Shown here: positions 7,705 to 15,934 of the stretch, piece after piece | Layout: every line of letters starts with the position of its first letter | Position numbering within the stretch: the stretch's first letter is position 1 | DNA from: Streptomyces griseoruber | GTDB lineage: Bacteria; Actinomycetota; Actinomycetes; Streptomycetales; Streptomycetaceae | Direction: 5' to 3' | NCBI RefSeq assembly: GCF_001514205.1 | Contig: NZ_KQ948773.1 | Coordinates: 134,016 to 198,015, forward strand | DNA length: 64,000 bases | Made by a program: the position numbers and the translations under genes | The notes under the pieces: generated by a model | What the model was told of the DNA's origin: nothing | The model's database searches: none | Seen by the model: the letters and a program-made list of their open reading frames with translations, nothing else

Positions 7705-9122
7705 AGGTCCCGCAGGGCCGTCAGCTGGTCCAGGAACCACTGGGCCGGAGGCAGCGCGGTCGCGGCGGCGGCCAGCCGTTTGACGCGCTCCGCGCGCTCC
7801 TCCGGCTTCATGGTCAGGGCCTCGTGCAGGGCGCGGGCCGTCTCCAGGATGTCGTACGGGTTCACGACGAGCGCGTCCTCGCCCAGCTCCCAGTACGCCC
7901 CCGCCTCCCGCGACAGCACCAGCGCGCAGCCCTCGTCGGAGACCACCGGGACCTCCTTGGCGACCAGGTTCATCCCGTCCCGGATGGGGTTGACCAGGGC
8001 CACGTCCGCGAGGCGGTAGGCGGCGAGGGAGCGGGCGAAGTCGTCCTCCAGGTTCAGCAGGACCGGGGTCCAGCCCGGGGTGCCGTACCGCTCGTTGATC
8101 TCCGCCGACAGCCGCGCCACCTCCGCCGTGTAGTCGCGGTAGACGGCGAGATCCTGGCGGGAGGGGTAGGCGAAGGCGATGTGGACGACCCGCTCCCGCC
8201 ACTCGGGGTGGTCGTCGAGCAGCTGCCGGTACGCCAGCAGACCGCGCACGATGTTCTTCGACAGCTCGGTGCGGTCGACCCGGACGATCGTCCTGCGCCG
8301 CTCGCTGCCGGAGCCCGCGCCGCCGATCTCCCCGCGCAGGACGGCCATCCGCTCCTGCACGTCCGGCCGGTGCGAGCGCTCGCGCAGGAAGTCGGCGTCG
8401 GCGCCCAGACCGTGCACCCCGATCCGCGTGCCGCCCGTGCCGCCCACGTACTCCGCGCAGCACGCGGTGAACGCGTCCGCCCAGCGCCGGGTGAGGAAGC
8501 CCAGCCGGTCCGCGCCGAGCATGCCCCGCAGCAGCCGCTCCCGGATGTCCGTCGGCAGCAGCCCGAAGTAGTCCACCGGCGCCCACGGCGTGTGCGAGAA
8601 GTGCCCGATCCGCAGGTCGGGGCGGAGCGCGCGGAGCATCCCGGGGACCAGACAGAGGTGGTAGTCCTGCACGAGGACCGCCGCCCCCTGCCCCGCCTCC
8701 TCCGCCAGCGCCTCCGCGAAGGCGCGGTTGTACGTCTCGTACGACGCCCACTGGCGCCGGAACTCCGCGTCGAAGGCCGGTTCCAGCGGGGTCTGGTACA
8801 GCAGGTGGTGGATGAACCAGAGCACCGAGTTCGCGATGCCGTTGTAGGCGTCCGCGTGCACGTCGGCCGGGATGGGCAGCATCCGCACGCCCTCCTCGCC
8901 GACCCCGCGCCGGACCGCCTCCCGGTCGCCGTCGGACAGTGCCGAGCACACCCACAGGGCGCCCGCCTCGGGGCCGATGGCCGACAGGCCGGAGACCAGC
9001 CCGCCGCCCCCGCGTTTCGAGCGCAGCGAGCCGTCCTCGCCCACCGTGTAGGAGACCGGGCCGCGATTGGACGCGACCAGCACCTGAGCACCCCGAGCAG
9101 CAGCGTCGTGCGTGGAAGCCAT
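7692..9122 (-). CDS. otsA: Trehalose-6-phosphate synthase
   Basis: A GT20 glycosyltransferase of 476 residues that makes trehalose-6-phosphate from a nucleotide-glucose donor and glucose-6-phosphate. Typical landmarks are VASNRGPVSYT at the N-terminus, QDYHLCLVPGML, GHFSHTPWAP, and LVNPIRDGMNLVAKE for donor binding. The ATG at 9122 is preferred to a TTG three codons earlier because the family starts close to the VASNRGP strand. It is read toward otsB with overlapping 3' ends, which leaves room for antisense interference between the pair. Confidence 0.93.
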   Translation of the reverse strand: MASTHDAAARGAQVLVASNRGPVSYTVGEDGSLRSKRGGGGLVSGLSAIGPEAGALWVCSALSDGDREAVRRGVGEEGVRMLPIPADVHADAYNGIANSVLWFIHHLLYQTPLEPAFDAEFRRQWASYETYNRAFAEALAEEAGQGAAVLVQDYHLCLVPGMLRALRPDLRIGHFSHTPWAPVDYFGLLPTDIRERLLRGMLGADRLGFLTRRWADAFTACCAEYVGGTGGTRIGVHGLGADADFLRERSHRPDVQERMAVLRGEIGGAGSGSERRRTIVRVDRTELSKNIVRGLLAYRQLLDDHPEWRERVVHIAFAYPSRQDLAVYRDYTAEVARLSAEINERYGTPGWTPVLLNLEDDFARSLAAYRLADVALVNPIRDGMNLVAKEVPVVSDEGCALVLSREAGAYWELGEDALVVNPYDILETARALHEALTMKPEERAERVKRLAAAATALPPAQWFLDQLTALRDLQPS

Positions 9123-9238
9123 ACGCCTCAACCTAGCCCGGCAGGGAAACGCTCAAACGTACGGTGGCGCTGCGTAGGCGGGTCATATCCGGCCGTATAT
9201 CGCCGTATACGACCCGCCCTCCGTGTTACGCGACGGTG

Positions 9239-10231
9239 TTACGCGACCTTCCGCGACTGGTACTCCGCGATCTCCGCCATCGGCGGCCGCTCCTCCGTGT
9301 CCACCGAGTACGTACGCGGCTCGAAACCGTCGGAGCCCCGCTCGAACTGGGTGAGGGAGGGGCGGACGAGGTGGCCGCGGGCCAGGCGCAGCTGGGCGGT
9401 GCGGTAGATCGCCGCCGCCATCCGGCCGAGGGCCTGTCCGTCCTGGTGCCGGTGCTTGCGCACCCCGACGTCGACCTGCGCGAGCGCGTCGAGGCCCACC
9501 AGGTGCAGCGCGTCCACCAGCATGCCCAGTTCGACCCCGTACCCGACGGGGAACGGCAGCTGTTCCAGCAGGCTGCGGCGGGCCGCGTACTCCCCGCCGA
9601 GCGGCTGCACGAAGCCGGCCAGCTGCGGCCAGTGCAGGTTCAGCAACGGGCGCGCCATCAGCTCGGTCACCCGGCCGCCCTGCCCCGCCGCGCCGCCCAG
9701 CGGACGGTCGTACATGCCCTTGACCAGGTCCACGCCCGGATCGGTGAGCAGTGGACCGACGATGCCCGAGACGAAGTCGGAGGAGAACTCCCTCAGATCG
9801 GCGTCGACGAAACAGACGATGTCCCCGCTCGTGACGAGCAGGGAGCGCCACAGCACCTCGCCCTTTCCGGGCACGGCCGGGATGCGGGGCAGGATGGTGT
9901 CGCGGTGGACGACCCGGGCGCCGGCCGCCGCCGCGACCGCGGCCGTGCGGTCGGTCGAGCCCGAGTCGACGACGACGATCTCGTCGACGAGCGGGACCTG
10001 CTGCATGAGGTCGTGACGGATGATCGCGACGATGTCGCCGACCGTCTCCTCCTCGTTCAGCGCGGGCAGGACCACGGAGACCGTCCGGCCCGTGGCACGC
10101 TTGGCCGCCAGGATCCGGTGCAGCGGGCGATCGGTCACGGACCAGGAGCGGGTGGCCAGCCAGCGCTCGGCTTCTTCCAGCACAGTCTGCGGCTCCTCAC
10201 TGTCACGACCACACTGCAAGGTGTGATCCAT
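9239..10231 (-). CDS. gpgS: Glucosyl-3-phosphoglycerate synthase
   Basis: GT2/GT81-fold enzyme of 330 residues that transfers glucose from a nucleotide sugar to 3-phosphoglycerate. Visible motifs are the donor-binding start VSVVLPALNEEETVG, EIVVVDSGSTDRT, the metal-binding FVDADLREF, and the conserved LVKGMYDRPLG. In mycobacteria the product begins methylglucose lipopolysaccharide synthesis; in Streptomyces it more likely yields glucosylglycerate, a solute used under nitrogen or salt stress. The neighbouring trehalose genes fit a compatible-solute locus. Confidence 0.88.
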   Translation of the reverse strand: MDHTLQCGRDSEEPQTVLEEAERWLATRSWSVTDRPLHRILAAKRATGRTVSVVLPALNEEETVGDIVAIIRHDLMQQVPLVDEIVVVDSGSTDRTAAVAAAAGARVVHRDTILPRIPAVPGKGEVLWRSLLVTSGDIVCFVDADLREFSSDFVSGIVGPLLTDPGVDLVKGMYDRPLGGAAGQGGRVTELMARPLLNLHWPQLAGFVQPLGGEYAARRSLLEQLPFPVGYGVELGMLVDALHLVGLDALAQVDVGVRKHRHQDGQALGRMAAAIYRTAQLRLARGHLVRPSLTQFERGSDGFEPRTYSVDTEERPPMAEIAEYQSRKVA

Positions 10232-10332
10232 CTCGCGGTACGGACGACTATCTCAACTGTCCTGGCCGTCGGTTACAGTCTTGAACAACGCGGATGACCA
10301 TCGCATGTCCTCCGGCGTCCACAACCGAATAC

Positions 10333-10478
10333 CGCTCATCCAGAGGGGCAGAGGGACACGGCCCGATGAAGCCCCGGCAACCCTCCAGCCGGTCTGACCA
10401 CGTCGTCGTGGTGAGGCTCCCGGCTCGGGAAGGTGCCAAATCCGTCTCACGGCGAGATGCGTCGTGAGGAAGATGAGG
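10333..10478 (+). ncRNA. SAM-I (S-box) riboswitch upstream of metM
   Basis: The stretch has the S-box core: AGAGGGGCAGAGGGAC, GGCCCGATGAAGCCCCGGCA and AAGGTGCCAAATCC. P1 is formed by CTCATC (10335-10340) with GATGAG (10472-10477), and a 3' hairpin by CTCAC (10446-10450) with GTGAG (10464-10468). S-adenosylmethionine binding should stabilise P1, whose 3' strand runs into the purine-rich GAGGAGAAAGG ahead of the metM ATG (10498). Control is therefore more likely translational than by termination. Confidence 0.92.
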
Positions 10479-10497
10479 AGAAAGGGCCTCGCCTCAC

Positions 10498-11796
10498 ATG
10501 GCTGCGCAGACTGTTGAAACCGGATCCACCGATTCCGCCGCCTCCACCGTAGACCTCGGCCCCGCCGCCGCGTTGAGCTGCCGCGAATGCGGTCACCAGG
10601 TCCCCCTCGGCCCGGTCTTCGCCTGCGAGGAGTGTTTCGGCCCGCTCGAGATCGCGTACGACTTCTCCTCCTACGACCCGGAGGAGCTCAAGAAGCGCAT
10701 CGAGGCGGGCCCCGCGAACATCTGGCGGTACGCGCCGCTGCTGCCCGTCCCGGCGGACGTGGCCGACAAGCCCAACATCAACCCCGGCTGGACCCAGCTC
10801 GTCAAGGCCGACAACCTGGCGCGCGAGCTGGGCGTCGAGGCCGGCAAGCTGTTCGTCAAGGACGACTCCGGCAACCCGACCCACTCCTTCAAGGACCGGG
10901 TCGTCGCCCAGGCCGTCGAGGCGGCGCGGGCCTTCGGGTACACGACCCTGAGCTGCTCCTCGACCGGCAACCTCGCCGGCGCCGTCGGCGCCGCCGCCGC
11001 CCGGGCCGGCTTCCGCTCCTGCGTGTTCATCCCGCACGACCTGGAGCAGGGCAAGGTCGTCATGGCCGCGATCTACGGCGGTGAGCTGGTCGGCATCGAG
11101 GGCAACTACGACGACGTCAACCGCTTCTGCTCCGAGCTCATCGGCGACCCGGCGGGCGAAGGCTGGGGCTTCGTCAACGTCAACCTGCGGCCGTACTACG
11201 CAGAGGGCTCCAAGACGCTGGCGTACGAGATCGCCGAGCAGCTCGGCTGGCGGCTTCCCGACCAGCTGGTCGTGCCGATCGCCTCCGGGTCGCAGCTCAC
11301 GAAGATCGACAAGGGTCTCCAGGAGCTGATCAGGCTGGGGCTCGTCGAGGACAGGCCGTACAAGATCTTCGGCGCGCAGGCGGAGGGGTGCTCGCCGGTG
11401 TCGGTGGCCTTCAAGGCCGGGCACGACGTGGTCCGCCCCCAGAAGCCGAACACCATCGCCAAGTCGCTGGCGATCGGCAACCCGGCGGACGGGCCGTACG
11501 TCCTCGACATCGCGCGCCGCACGGGCGGCGCGGTGGAGGACGTGACCGACGAGCAGGTCGTCGAGGCGATCAGGATCCTGGCCCGGACCGAGGGCATCTT
11601 CGCGGAGACCGCCGGTGGGGTGACGGTGGGGGTCACGAAGAAGCTGATCGAGAACGGGCTGCTGGACCCGACGAAGACGACCGTCGTGCTGAACACCGGT
11701 GATGGTCTGAAGACGTTGGACGCGGTGGAGGGCACGGGGCTCACCGCGACCATCCGTCCGTCGCTGGAGTCCTTCCACGAGGCTGGGCTCGCGTAG
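10498..11796 (+). CDS. metM: Threonine-synthase-like homocysteine synthase MetM (often annotated thrC)
   Basis: A 432-residue fold-type II PLP enzyme with an N-terminal four-Cys zinc-ribbon-like segment (CRECG, then CEECF) and the PLP lysine in NPTHSFKDRV. By sequence it is a threonine synthase. Two features point to the Streptomyces MetM reaction instead, conversion of O-phosphohomoserine to homocysteine: a SAM riboswitch upstream, and a sulfur-carrier gene directly downstream. True threonine synthase in Streptomyces usually sits with hom and thrB. Assignment as MetM is from known family context plus synteny; residual threonine synthase activity is possible. Confidence 0.85.
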   Translation: MAAQTVETGSTDSAASTVDLGPAAALSCRECGHQVPLGPVFACEECFGPLEIAYDFSSYDPEELKKRIEAGPANIWRYAPLLPVPADVADKPNINPGWTQLVKADNLARELGVEAGKLFVKDDSGNPTHSFKDRVVAQAVEAARAFGYTTLSCSSTGNLAGAVGAAAARAGFRSCVFIPHDLEQGKVVMAAIYGGELVGIEGNYDDVNRFCSELIGDPAGEGWGFVNVNLRPYYAEGSKTLAYEIAEQLGWRLPDQLVVPIASGSQLTKIDKGLQELIRLGLVEDRPYKIFGAQAEGCSPVSVAFKAGHDVVRPQKPNTIAKSLAIGNPADGPYVLDIARRTGGAVEDVTDEQVVEAIRILARTEGIFAETAGGVTVGVTKKLIENGLLDPTKTTVVLNTGDGLKTLDAVEGTGLTATIRPSLESFHEAGLA

Positions 11797-11817
11797 CGCA
11801 GTTCCCCGCGTCCCCCG
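11796..11817. repeat. Interspersed GCGCAGTTCCCC repeat, copy 2, abutting the metM stop
   Basis: GCGCAGTTCCCCGCGTCCCC starts at the last base of the metM TAG codon (11794-11796) and occupies the metM-metO gap. It differs slightly from the identical cores at 4093 and 59792. Its position exactly at a stop codon suggests these repeats settle at gene ends. Confidence 0.65.
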
Positions 11818-11847
11818 AAAAGCACGCACCTGACCGGAGGTCACATC

Positions 11848-12123
11848 GTGAGCGTCAACGTCCGTATCCCCACCATCCTGCGCACCTACACCGGTGGTGC
11901 CGCCGAGGTGACCGCCGAGGGGGCCACCCTCGGCGAGGTCATCTCGGACCTGGAGAAGAACCACACCGGGATCGCCGCCCGGGTTCTGGACGACCAGGGC
12001 AAGCTGCGGCGGTTCGTGAACGTGTACGTGAACGACGACGACGTCCGGTTCGAGCAGGGGCTGGAGACGGCGACCCCGGACGGGGCGGGCGTGTCGATCA
12101 TCCCGGCCGTCGCCGGCGGCTGA
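11848..12123 (+). CDS. metO: ThiS/MoaD-like sulfur-carrier protein MetO
   Basis: This 91-residue beta-grasp protein of the ThiS/MoaD/CysO group ends in the Gly-Gly tail that is adenylated and thiocarboxylated. As MetO it would hand sulfur to MetM for homocysteine formation. A role like mycobacterial CysO in cysteine synthesis is the alternative. It starts at GTG 11848, 51 bp after metM and behind GACCGGAGG, so it is most likely co-transcribed and under the same SAM riboswitch. Confidence 0.85.
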   Translation: MSVNVRIPTILRTYTGGAAEVTAEGATLGEVISDLEKNHTGIAARVLDDQGKLRRFVNVYVNDDDVRFEQGLETATPDGAGVSIIPAVAGG

Positions 12124-12204
12124 CCCGGGGCCGACCAGTGGTTGACCTCCGGTCAGTACCCACCAGTAGTAACCGTCGGTAACAGTGATTACCGAGTGTT
12201 CATC

Positions 12205-12243
12205 GAATTGCCCCCTCCGTGAGAGAAGCGGAGGGGGCAATTC
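12205..12243. terminator. Perfect 15-bp hairpin after metO
   Basis: Arms GAATTGCCCCCTCCG (12205-12219) and CGGAGGGGGCAATTC (12229-12243) pair without mismatch around a nine-base loop. It ends the metM-metO unit and insulates the cold-shock gene. The remaining 12244-12457 stretch is noticeably less GC-rich than its surroundings and holds no gene I can support. Confidence 0.8.
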
Positions 12244-12457
12244 AGTGGGGTTGAGCGCGGTACAGTTGGGGAACCGGGTCGCGAAACCCTGATCCGGAAT
12301 CTTTGATTTCTGCCTTGCGCCCGACAAGAAGTAGCCAAAGTGCGTGCCTCTTGCGTGGCATTTGTGGCTTTTATGGGGCCCGACTTGCCCTGAATTCTGG
12401 CGAATTCTCGCCACTTTCCGGATCGCGCGCGTCCAGAATTCTCGTCCAAGTGACCTG

Positions 12458-12485
12458 TTGCAGAGGGCAGTTGGACAGATACATT
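12458..12485 (+). promoter_or_regulatory. Possible vegetative promoter of the cold-shock gene
   Basis: TTGCAG (12458-12463) and TACATT (12480-12485) are 16 bp apart and would give a 5' leader of about 105 nt. Long leaders are usual for csp mRNAs, whose structure changes with temperature. The assignment is by eye and weak. Confidence 0.35.
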
Positions 12486-12597
12486 CGGCCGCGGTCGACG
12501 CGTTCCGGCGCACGCCCCCAACCAACTGGGGGGTGAGGTCTGACCCGGATCCGCGAAGTGTGGATCTGTGCAAGGGCCAGTAATAGGGGAGTTAGGC

Positions 12598-12804
12598 ATG
12601 GCTCAGGGCACCGTCAAGTGGTTCAACGCGGAGAAGGGGTACGGCTTCATCGCGGTCGACGGTGGTGCGGATGTTTTCGTCCACTACAGCGCGATCCAGA
12701 TGGACGGGTACCGCACCCTGGAAGAGGGCCAGCGGGTCGATTTCGAGATCTCGCAGGGTCAGAAGGGGCCGCAGGCGGACATGGTCCGGCTGGCGACCGG
12801 CTGA
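12598..12804 (+). CDS. Cold-shock protein (CspA/ScoF type)
   Basis: This 68-residue single-domain nucleic-acid-binding protein carries RNP1 (KGYGFIAVD) and RNP2 (DVFVHY) of the cold-shock fold. It is expected to act as an RNA chaperone. The ATG at 12598 is preceded by AGGGGAG (12585-12591). The 474-bp upstream gap probably contains a long structured leader. A second, longer cold-shock protein is encoded at 39608. Confidence 0.93.
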   Translation: MAQGTVKWFNAEKGYGFIAVDGGADVFVHYSAIQMDGYRTLEEGQRVDFEISQGQKGPQADMVRLATG

Positions 12805-12844
12805 AGCACGCGCCGACTGAAGCGTCGTTCTTCTGTTTCATCTT

Positions 12845-12880
12845 CGAAGGGCTCGTACCTCCTGGGGTACGGGCCCTTCG
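12845..12880 (+). terminator. Terminator hairpin of the cold-shock gene
   Basis: CGAAGGGC+TCGTACC (12845-12859) pairs with GGTACGG+GCCCTTCG (12866-12880), a 15-bp stem with one G-U pair and a six-base loop. It lies 40 bp past the stop codon. Confidence 0.75.
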
Positions 12881-12949
12881 GCATGCCCGGCGGAGCCCCT
12901 CGGCGGGCCCGGACGGACCGGCGAACCTGACCCCAGTCCTCGGGAGGCG

Positions 12950-13012
12950 CTTGCACTCGACCATGCCGAGTGCTAATCATTGGCGTTAGCACTCTGAAGG
13001 TGAGAGTGACAA
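12950..13012 (+). promoter_or_regulatory. Two tandem CIRCE elements (HrcA operators) of groEL2
   Basis: Element 1 is CTTGCACTC-N9-GAGTGCTAA (12950-12976). Element 2 is TTAGCACTC-N9-GAGTGACAA (12986-13012). Each has a nine-base spacer and the elements are themselves nine bases apart, so four half-sites run on an 18-bp period. HrcA bound here would repress groEL2 until heat shock. A promoter with TTGCAC (12951) and a TAATCA-like -10 lies inside element 1. Confidence 0.9.
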
Positions 13013-13139
13013 AGAAGGACCGGGTCGGTGAGGCCCGCAGGCCAGGTGGGGCAAGGAACCACGCGGCATGCGAGCCGTCCGTCGCGGGCGCGGGCGCGGT
13101 CCGAAGGAATCACCCCCAGTCCTGGAGGGACCACTTCAC

Positions 13140-14762
13140 ATGGCCAAGATCATCGCGTTCGACGAGGAGGCGCGGCGCGGCCTCGAGCGCGGCATGAACC
13201 AGCTCGCGGACGCCGTCAAGGTGACGCTCGGCCCCAAGGGTCGCAACGTCGTCCTCGAGAAGAAGTGGGGCGCCCCCACGATCACCAACGATGGTGTGTC
13301 CATCGCCAAGGAGATCGAGCTCGAGGACCCGTACGAGAAGATCGGCGCCGAGCTGGTCAAGGAAGTCGCGAAGAAGACGGACGACGTAGCCGGTGACGGC
13401 ACGACGACCGCGACCGTCCTGGCCCAGGCCCTGGTGCGCGAGGGTCTGCGCAACGTGGCCGCCGGCGCCAACCCGATGGCTCTGAAGCGCGGTATCGAGA
13501 AGGCCGTCGAGGCTGTCTCCGGCGCCCTGCTCGAGCAGGCCAAGGACGTGGAGACCAAGGAGCAGATCGCCTCCACCGCCTCCATCTCCGCCGCCGACAC
13601 CCAGATCGGCGAGCTCATCGCCGAGGCCATGGACAAGGTCGGCAAGGAAGGCGTCATCACCGTCGAGGAGTCCCAGACCTTCGGTCTGGAGCTGGAGCTC
13701 ACCGAGGGTATGCGCTTCGACAAGGGCTACATCTCGGCGTACTTCGCCACCGACATGGAGCGTATGGAGGCCGTCCTCGACGACCCGTACATCCTGATCG
13801 CGAACTCCAAGATCGCGAACGTCAAGGACCTGCTCCCGCTCCTGGAGAAGGTCATGCAGTCGGGCAAGCCGCTGCTGATCATCGCCGAGGACGTCGAGGG
13901 CGAGGCCCTGTCGACCCTGGTCGTCAACAAGATCCGCGGCACCTTCAAGTCCGTCGCGGTCAAGGCCCCGGGCTTCGGCGACCGCCGCAAGGCGATGCTG
14001 AACGACATCGCCATCCTCACCGGCGGCGAGGTCATCTCCGAGGAGGTCGGTCTCAAGCTCGAGAACACGACCCTCGACCTGCTGGGCAAGGCCCGCAAGG
14101 TCGTCATCACCAAGGACGAGACCACCATCGTCGACGGTGCCGGCTCCTCGGACCAGGTCGCGGGCCGTGTGAACCAGATCCGCGCCGAGATCGAGAACAG
14201 CGACTCGGACTACGACCGCGAGAAGCTCCAGGAGCGTCTGGCGAAGCTGGCCGGCGGCGTGGCCGTCATCAAGGCCGGTGCCGCCACCGAGGTCGAGCTC
14301 AAGGAGCGCAAGCACCGCATCGAGGACGCCGTTCGCAACGCGAAGGCGGCCGTCGAGGAGGGCATCGTCGCCGGTGGTGGCGTGGCGCTCATCCAGGCGT
14401 CCTCCGTCTTCGAGAAGCTGGACCTCGAGGGTGACGAGGCGACCGGCGCCAACGCCGTGAAGCTCGCGCTGGAGGCCCCGCTCAAGCAGATCGCCGTCAA
14501 CGGTGGTCTCGAGGGTGGCGTCGTCGTGGAGAAGGTCCGCAACCTCCAGGTCGGCCACGGCCTGAACGCCGCGACCGGTGAGTACGTCGACATGATCGCC
14601 TCCGGCATCATCGACCCGGCGAAGGTGACCCGCTCTGCCCTGCAGAACGCCGCCTCCATCGCCGCGCTCTTCCTCACCACCGAGGCCGTCATCGCCGACA
14701 AGCCGGAGAAGGCCGCCGCGCCCGCCGGTGGCGGTATGCCGGGCGGTGACATGGACTTCTGA
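13140..14762 (+). CDS. groEL2: Chaperonin GroEL2 (Hsp60, 60 kDa subunit)
   Basis: This 540-residue type I chaperonin is full length: AKIIAFDEEARRGLERGMNQ start, VTLGPKGRNVVLEK ATP-binding region, GDGTTTATVLAQ, and a C-terminal Gly/Met tail (GGGMPGGDMDF). The ATG at 13140 has GGAGGGA upstream. No groES lies beside it, as expected for the second groEL copy of actinobacteria, which stands alone. Heat-shock control is through the tandem CIRCE sites 128 bp upstream. The GGM-type tail suggests the housekeeping-like paralogue rather than a His-rich one. Confidence 0.97.
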   Translation: MAKIIAFDEEARRGLERGMNQLADAVKVTLGPKGRNVVLEKKWGAPTITNDGVSIAKEIELEDPYEKIGAELVKEVAKKTDDVAGDGTTTATVLAQALVREGLRNVAAGANPMALKRGIEKAVEAVSGALLEQAKDVETKEQIASTASISAADTQIGELIAEAMDKVGKEGVITVEESQTFGLELELTEGMRFDKGYISAYFATDMERMEAVLDDPYILIANSKIANVKDLLPLLEKVMQSGKPLLIIAEDVEGEALSTLVVNKIRGTFKSVAVKAPGFGDRRKAMLNDIAILTGGEVISEEVGLKLENTTLDLLGKARKVVITKDETTIVDGAGSSDQVAGRVNQIRAEIENSDSDYDREKLQERLAKLAGGVAVIKAGAATEVELKERKHRIEDAVRNAKAAVEEGIVAGGGVALIQASSVFEKLDLEGDEATGANAVKLALEAPLKQIAVNGGLEGGVVVEKVRNLQVGHGLNAATGEYVDMIASGIIDPAKVTRSALQNAASIAALFLTTEAVIADKPEKAAAPAGGGMPGGDMDF

Positions 14763-14790
14763 TCGACCTCTGGTTGATCTGCGTCCTTTC

Positions 14791-14833
14791 CGAGGGCGGT
14801 ATCCCTTGCTCGAGCAGGGGGTACCGCCCTTCG
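14791..14833 (+). terminator. groEL2 terminator hairpin
   Basis: CGAGGGCGGTATCCCT and GGGGGTACCGCCCTTCG form a long stem around a CTCGAG-centred apex, about 30 bp after the groEL2 stop. Confidence 0.75.
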
Positions 14834-14834
14834 G

Positions 14835-14962
14835 GCATGTGCGGCCGACTTGCCGAGGTCGCGTACCGCCGCGGCGGTCGCCTTCGCTCCCGCGGGGTCG
14901 ATCGTGCGGAGCCGTCGGAACTCGTTCATGGCGTGGTGCCGGCACACCACCGCGTAGGTCAC
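14835..14962 (-). pseudogene. Possible truncated RelE/ParE-like toxin remnant
   Basis: From a GTG at 14962 with GAGG seven bases upstream, the minus strand reads VTYAVVCRHHAMNEFRRLRT and then a helix with AGAKATAAAVRDL. This resembles the first strand and helices of RelE/ParE-fold toxins. There is no stop before the groEL2 terminator and the frame continues antisense into groEL2, so the 3' half has been lost. No antitoxin gene is visible. The resemblance is by eye and weak. Confidence 0.25.
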
Positions 14963-15084
14963 GAAGCGGCCTCGCGGCGGTCTTCTTCCTCGGTTGAGCT
15001 TCGGTCTGTGATCGAGAGCCGGGTAGGGACACAAACGGTCTGCGAGCGTCGGCGGAAGGGGAGGCACGCCTGGCGCCGCGAGAC

Positions 15085-15121
15085 GGCCGAGTGCCCCGGT
15101 CCCGGCCCGGGGCACTCGGCC
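15085..15121. terminator. Perfect 15-bp hairpin in the gene-poor region after groEL2
   Basis: GGCCGAGTGCCCCGG (15085-15099) pairs with CCGGGGCACTCGGCC (15107-15121) around a seven-base loop. No intact gene ends just before it on either strand, so it may be left from a decayed gene. Confidence 0.55.
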
Positions 15122-15126
15122 TCAGC

Positions 15127-15485
15127 AGGCTTCGTCTCCCACCCGAGGAGCAGCGGCCCGCCCGGAACGCCCCCGAGGCTCTGGAGCGGCTGCACGCCGC
15201 CTGCGGGACGCGGGGGTCCGGCTTCCCTCCGTGCGGCTCGGCCCGGTGTCGGCCGCGCGGGACGACCGGTTCGCCCTCATCGACCTGGGCCGCTGCAACT
15301 TCGTCGTGGCCTCGCGGCTCGCCGACGCCCTGCGGGGACGCCGGGGGCCGGAGGAGCCCGGTGAGGCGTCCGCCGCCGACGAACCGCGGGAGCGGGTACG
15401 TCTGCTCAACCGCGGTAGGGTTCCTGACATGAACACCGGACCGGCCTCGCGCCACACACGGATGGGCGATCCGATGGAGAGCTGA
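15127..15485 (+). pseudogene. Frameshifted remnant of a small protein gene
   Basis: One frame reads APEALERLHAA up to about 15197. A second, shifted by one base, continues LRDAGVRLPSVRLGP and then ALIDLGRCNFVVASRLADAL to a stop at 15485. Joined, they make a plausible Streptomyces-type small protein, so a single-base deletion near 15197 seems to have broken it. Family and function are unknown. Together with the remnant at 14835 and the hairpin, this fills the 797-bp gap between groEL2 and the VOC gene. Confidence 0.4.
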
Positions 15486-15559
15486 CCGCCCGCGGCCCTC
15501 CCCGCGCCCGTGCACCGAGAACCCCTTCTCCGTGTCGAGCGCAAAGCGAGGACAACCGC

Positions 15560-15934
15560 ATGTCGGTCACCTTCAACCACACCATCATCGCCGCCAGGGA
15601 CCGCGCCGAGTCGGCCCGGTTCTTCCGGGAACTGCTGGAGCTGGCGGAAGCCCCGTCCTGGGGGCCCTTCACCAACATCCAGCTGGACGACGGCGTCCTG
15701 CTCCAGTTCGCCGAGCCGCCGGTCGAGATCCAGATGCAGCACTACGCCTTTCTCGTCGACGACGAGCTGTTCGACCGGGCGTACGAGCGGCTGTGTGAGC
15801 GCGGCGTCGTGCACTGGGCCGATCCGCAGATGCGGCGGCCCGGTGAGATCAACCATGAACACGGCGGCCGGGGCGTCTACTTCAAGGACCCCGCCGGTCA
15901 CGCCGTCGAGCTGATCACCCGGCCGTATCTGTGA
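15560..15934 (+). CDS. VOC-family (glyoxalase/dioxygenase fold) protein
   Basis: A 124-residue protein with two beta-alpha-beta-beta-beta halves: FNHTIIAARDRAESARFFRE at the start and GRGVYFKDPAGHAVELITRP at the end. These carry the usual His and Glu metal ligands. The substrate could be a glyoxalase-type thiol adduct, an aromatic diol or an antibiotic, and cannot be told from sequence. The ATG at 15560 has GAGGA upstream. Its last 20 bp overlap the convergent methyltransferase gene. Confidence 0.85.
   Translation: MSVTFNHTIIAARDRAESARFFRELLELAEAPSWGPFTNIQLDDGVLLQFAEPPVEIQMQHYAFLVDDELFDRAYERLCERGVVHWADPQMRRPGEINHEHGGRGVYFKDPAGHAVELITRPYL

Noticed and set aside
13110..15515. 801-codon frame antisense to groEL2
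   Set aside because: Codon-phase mirror of the groEL2 reading frame; no independent start or family.
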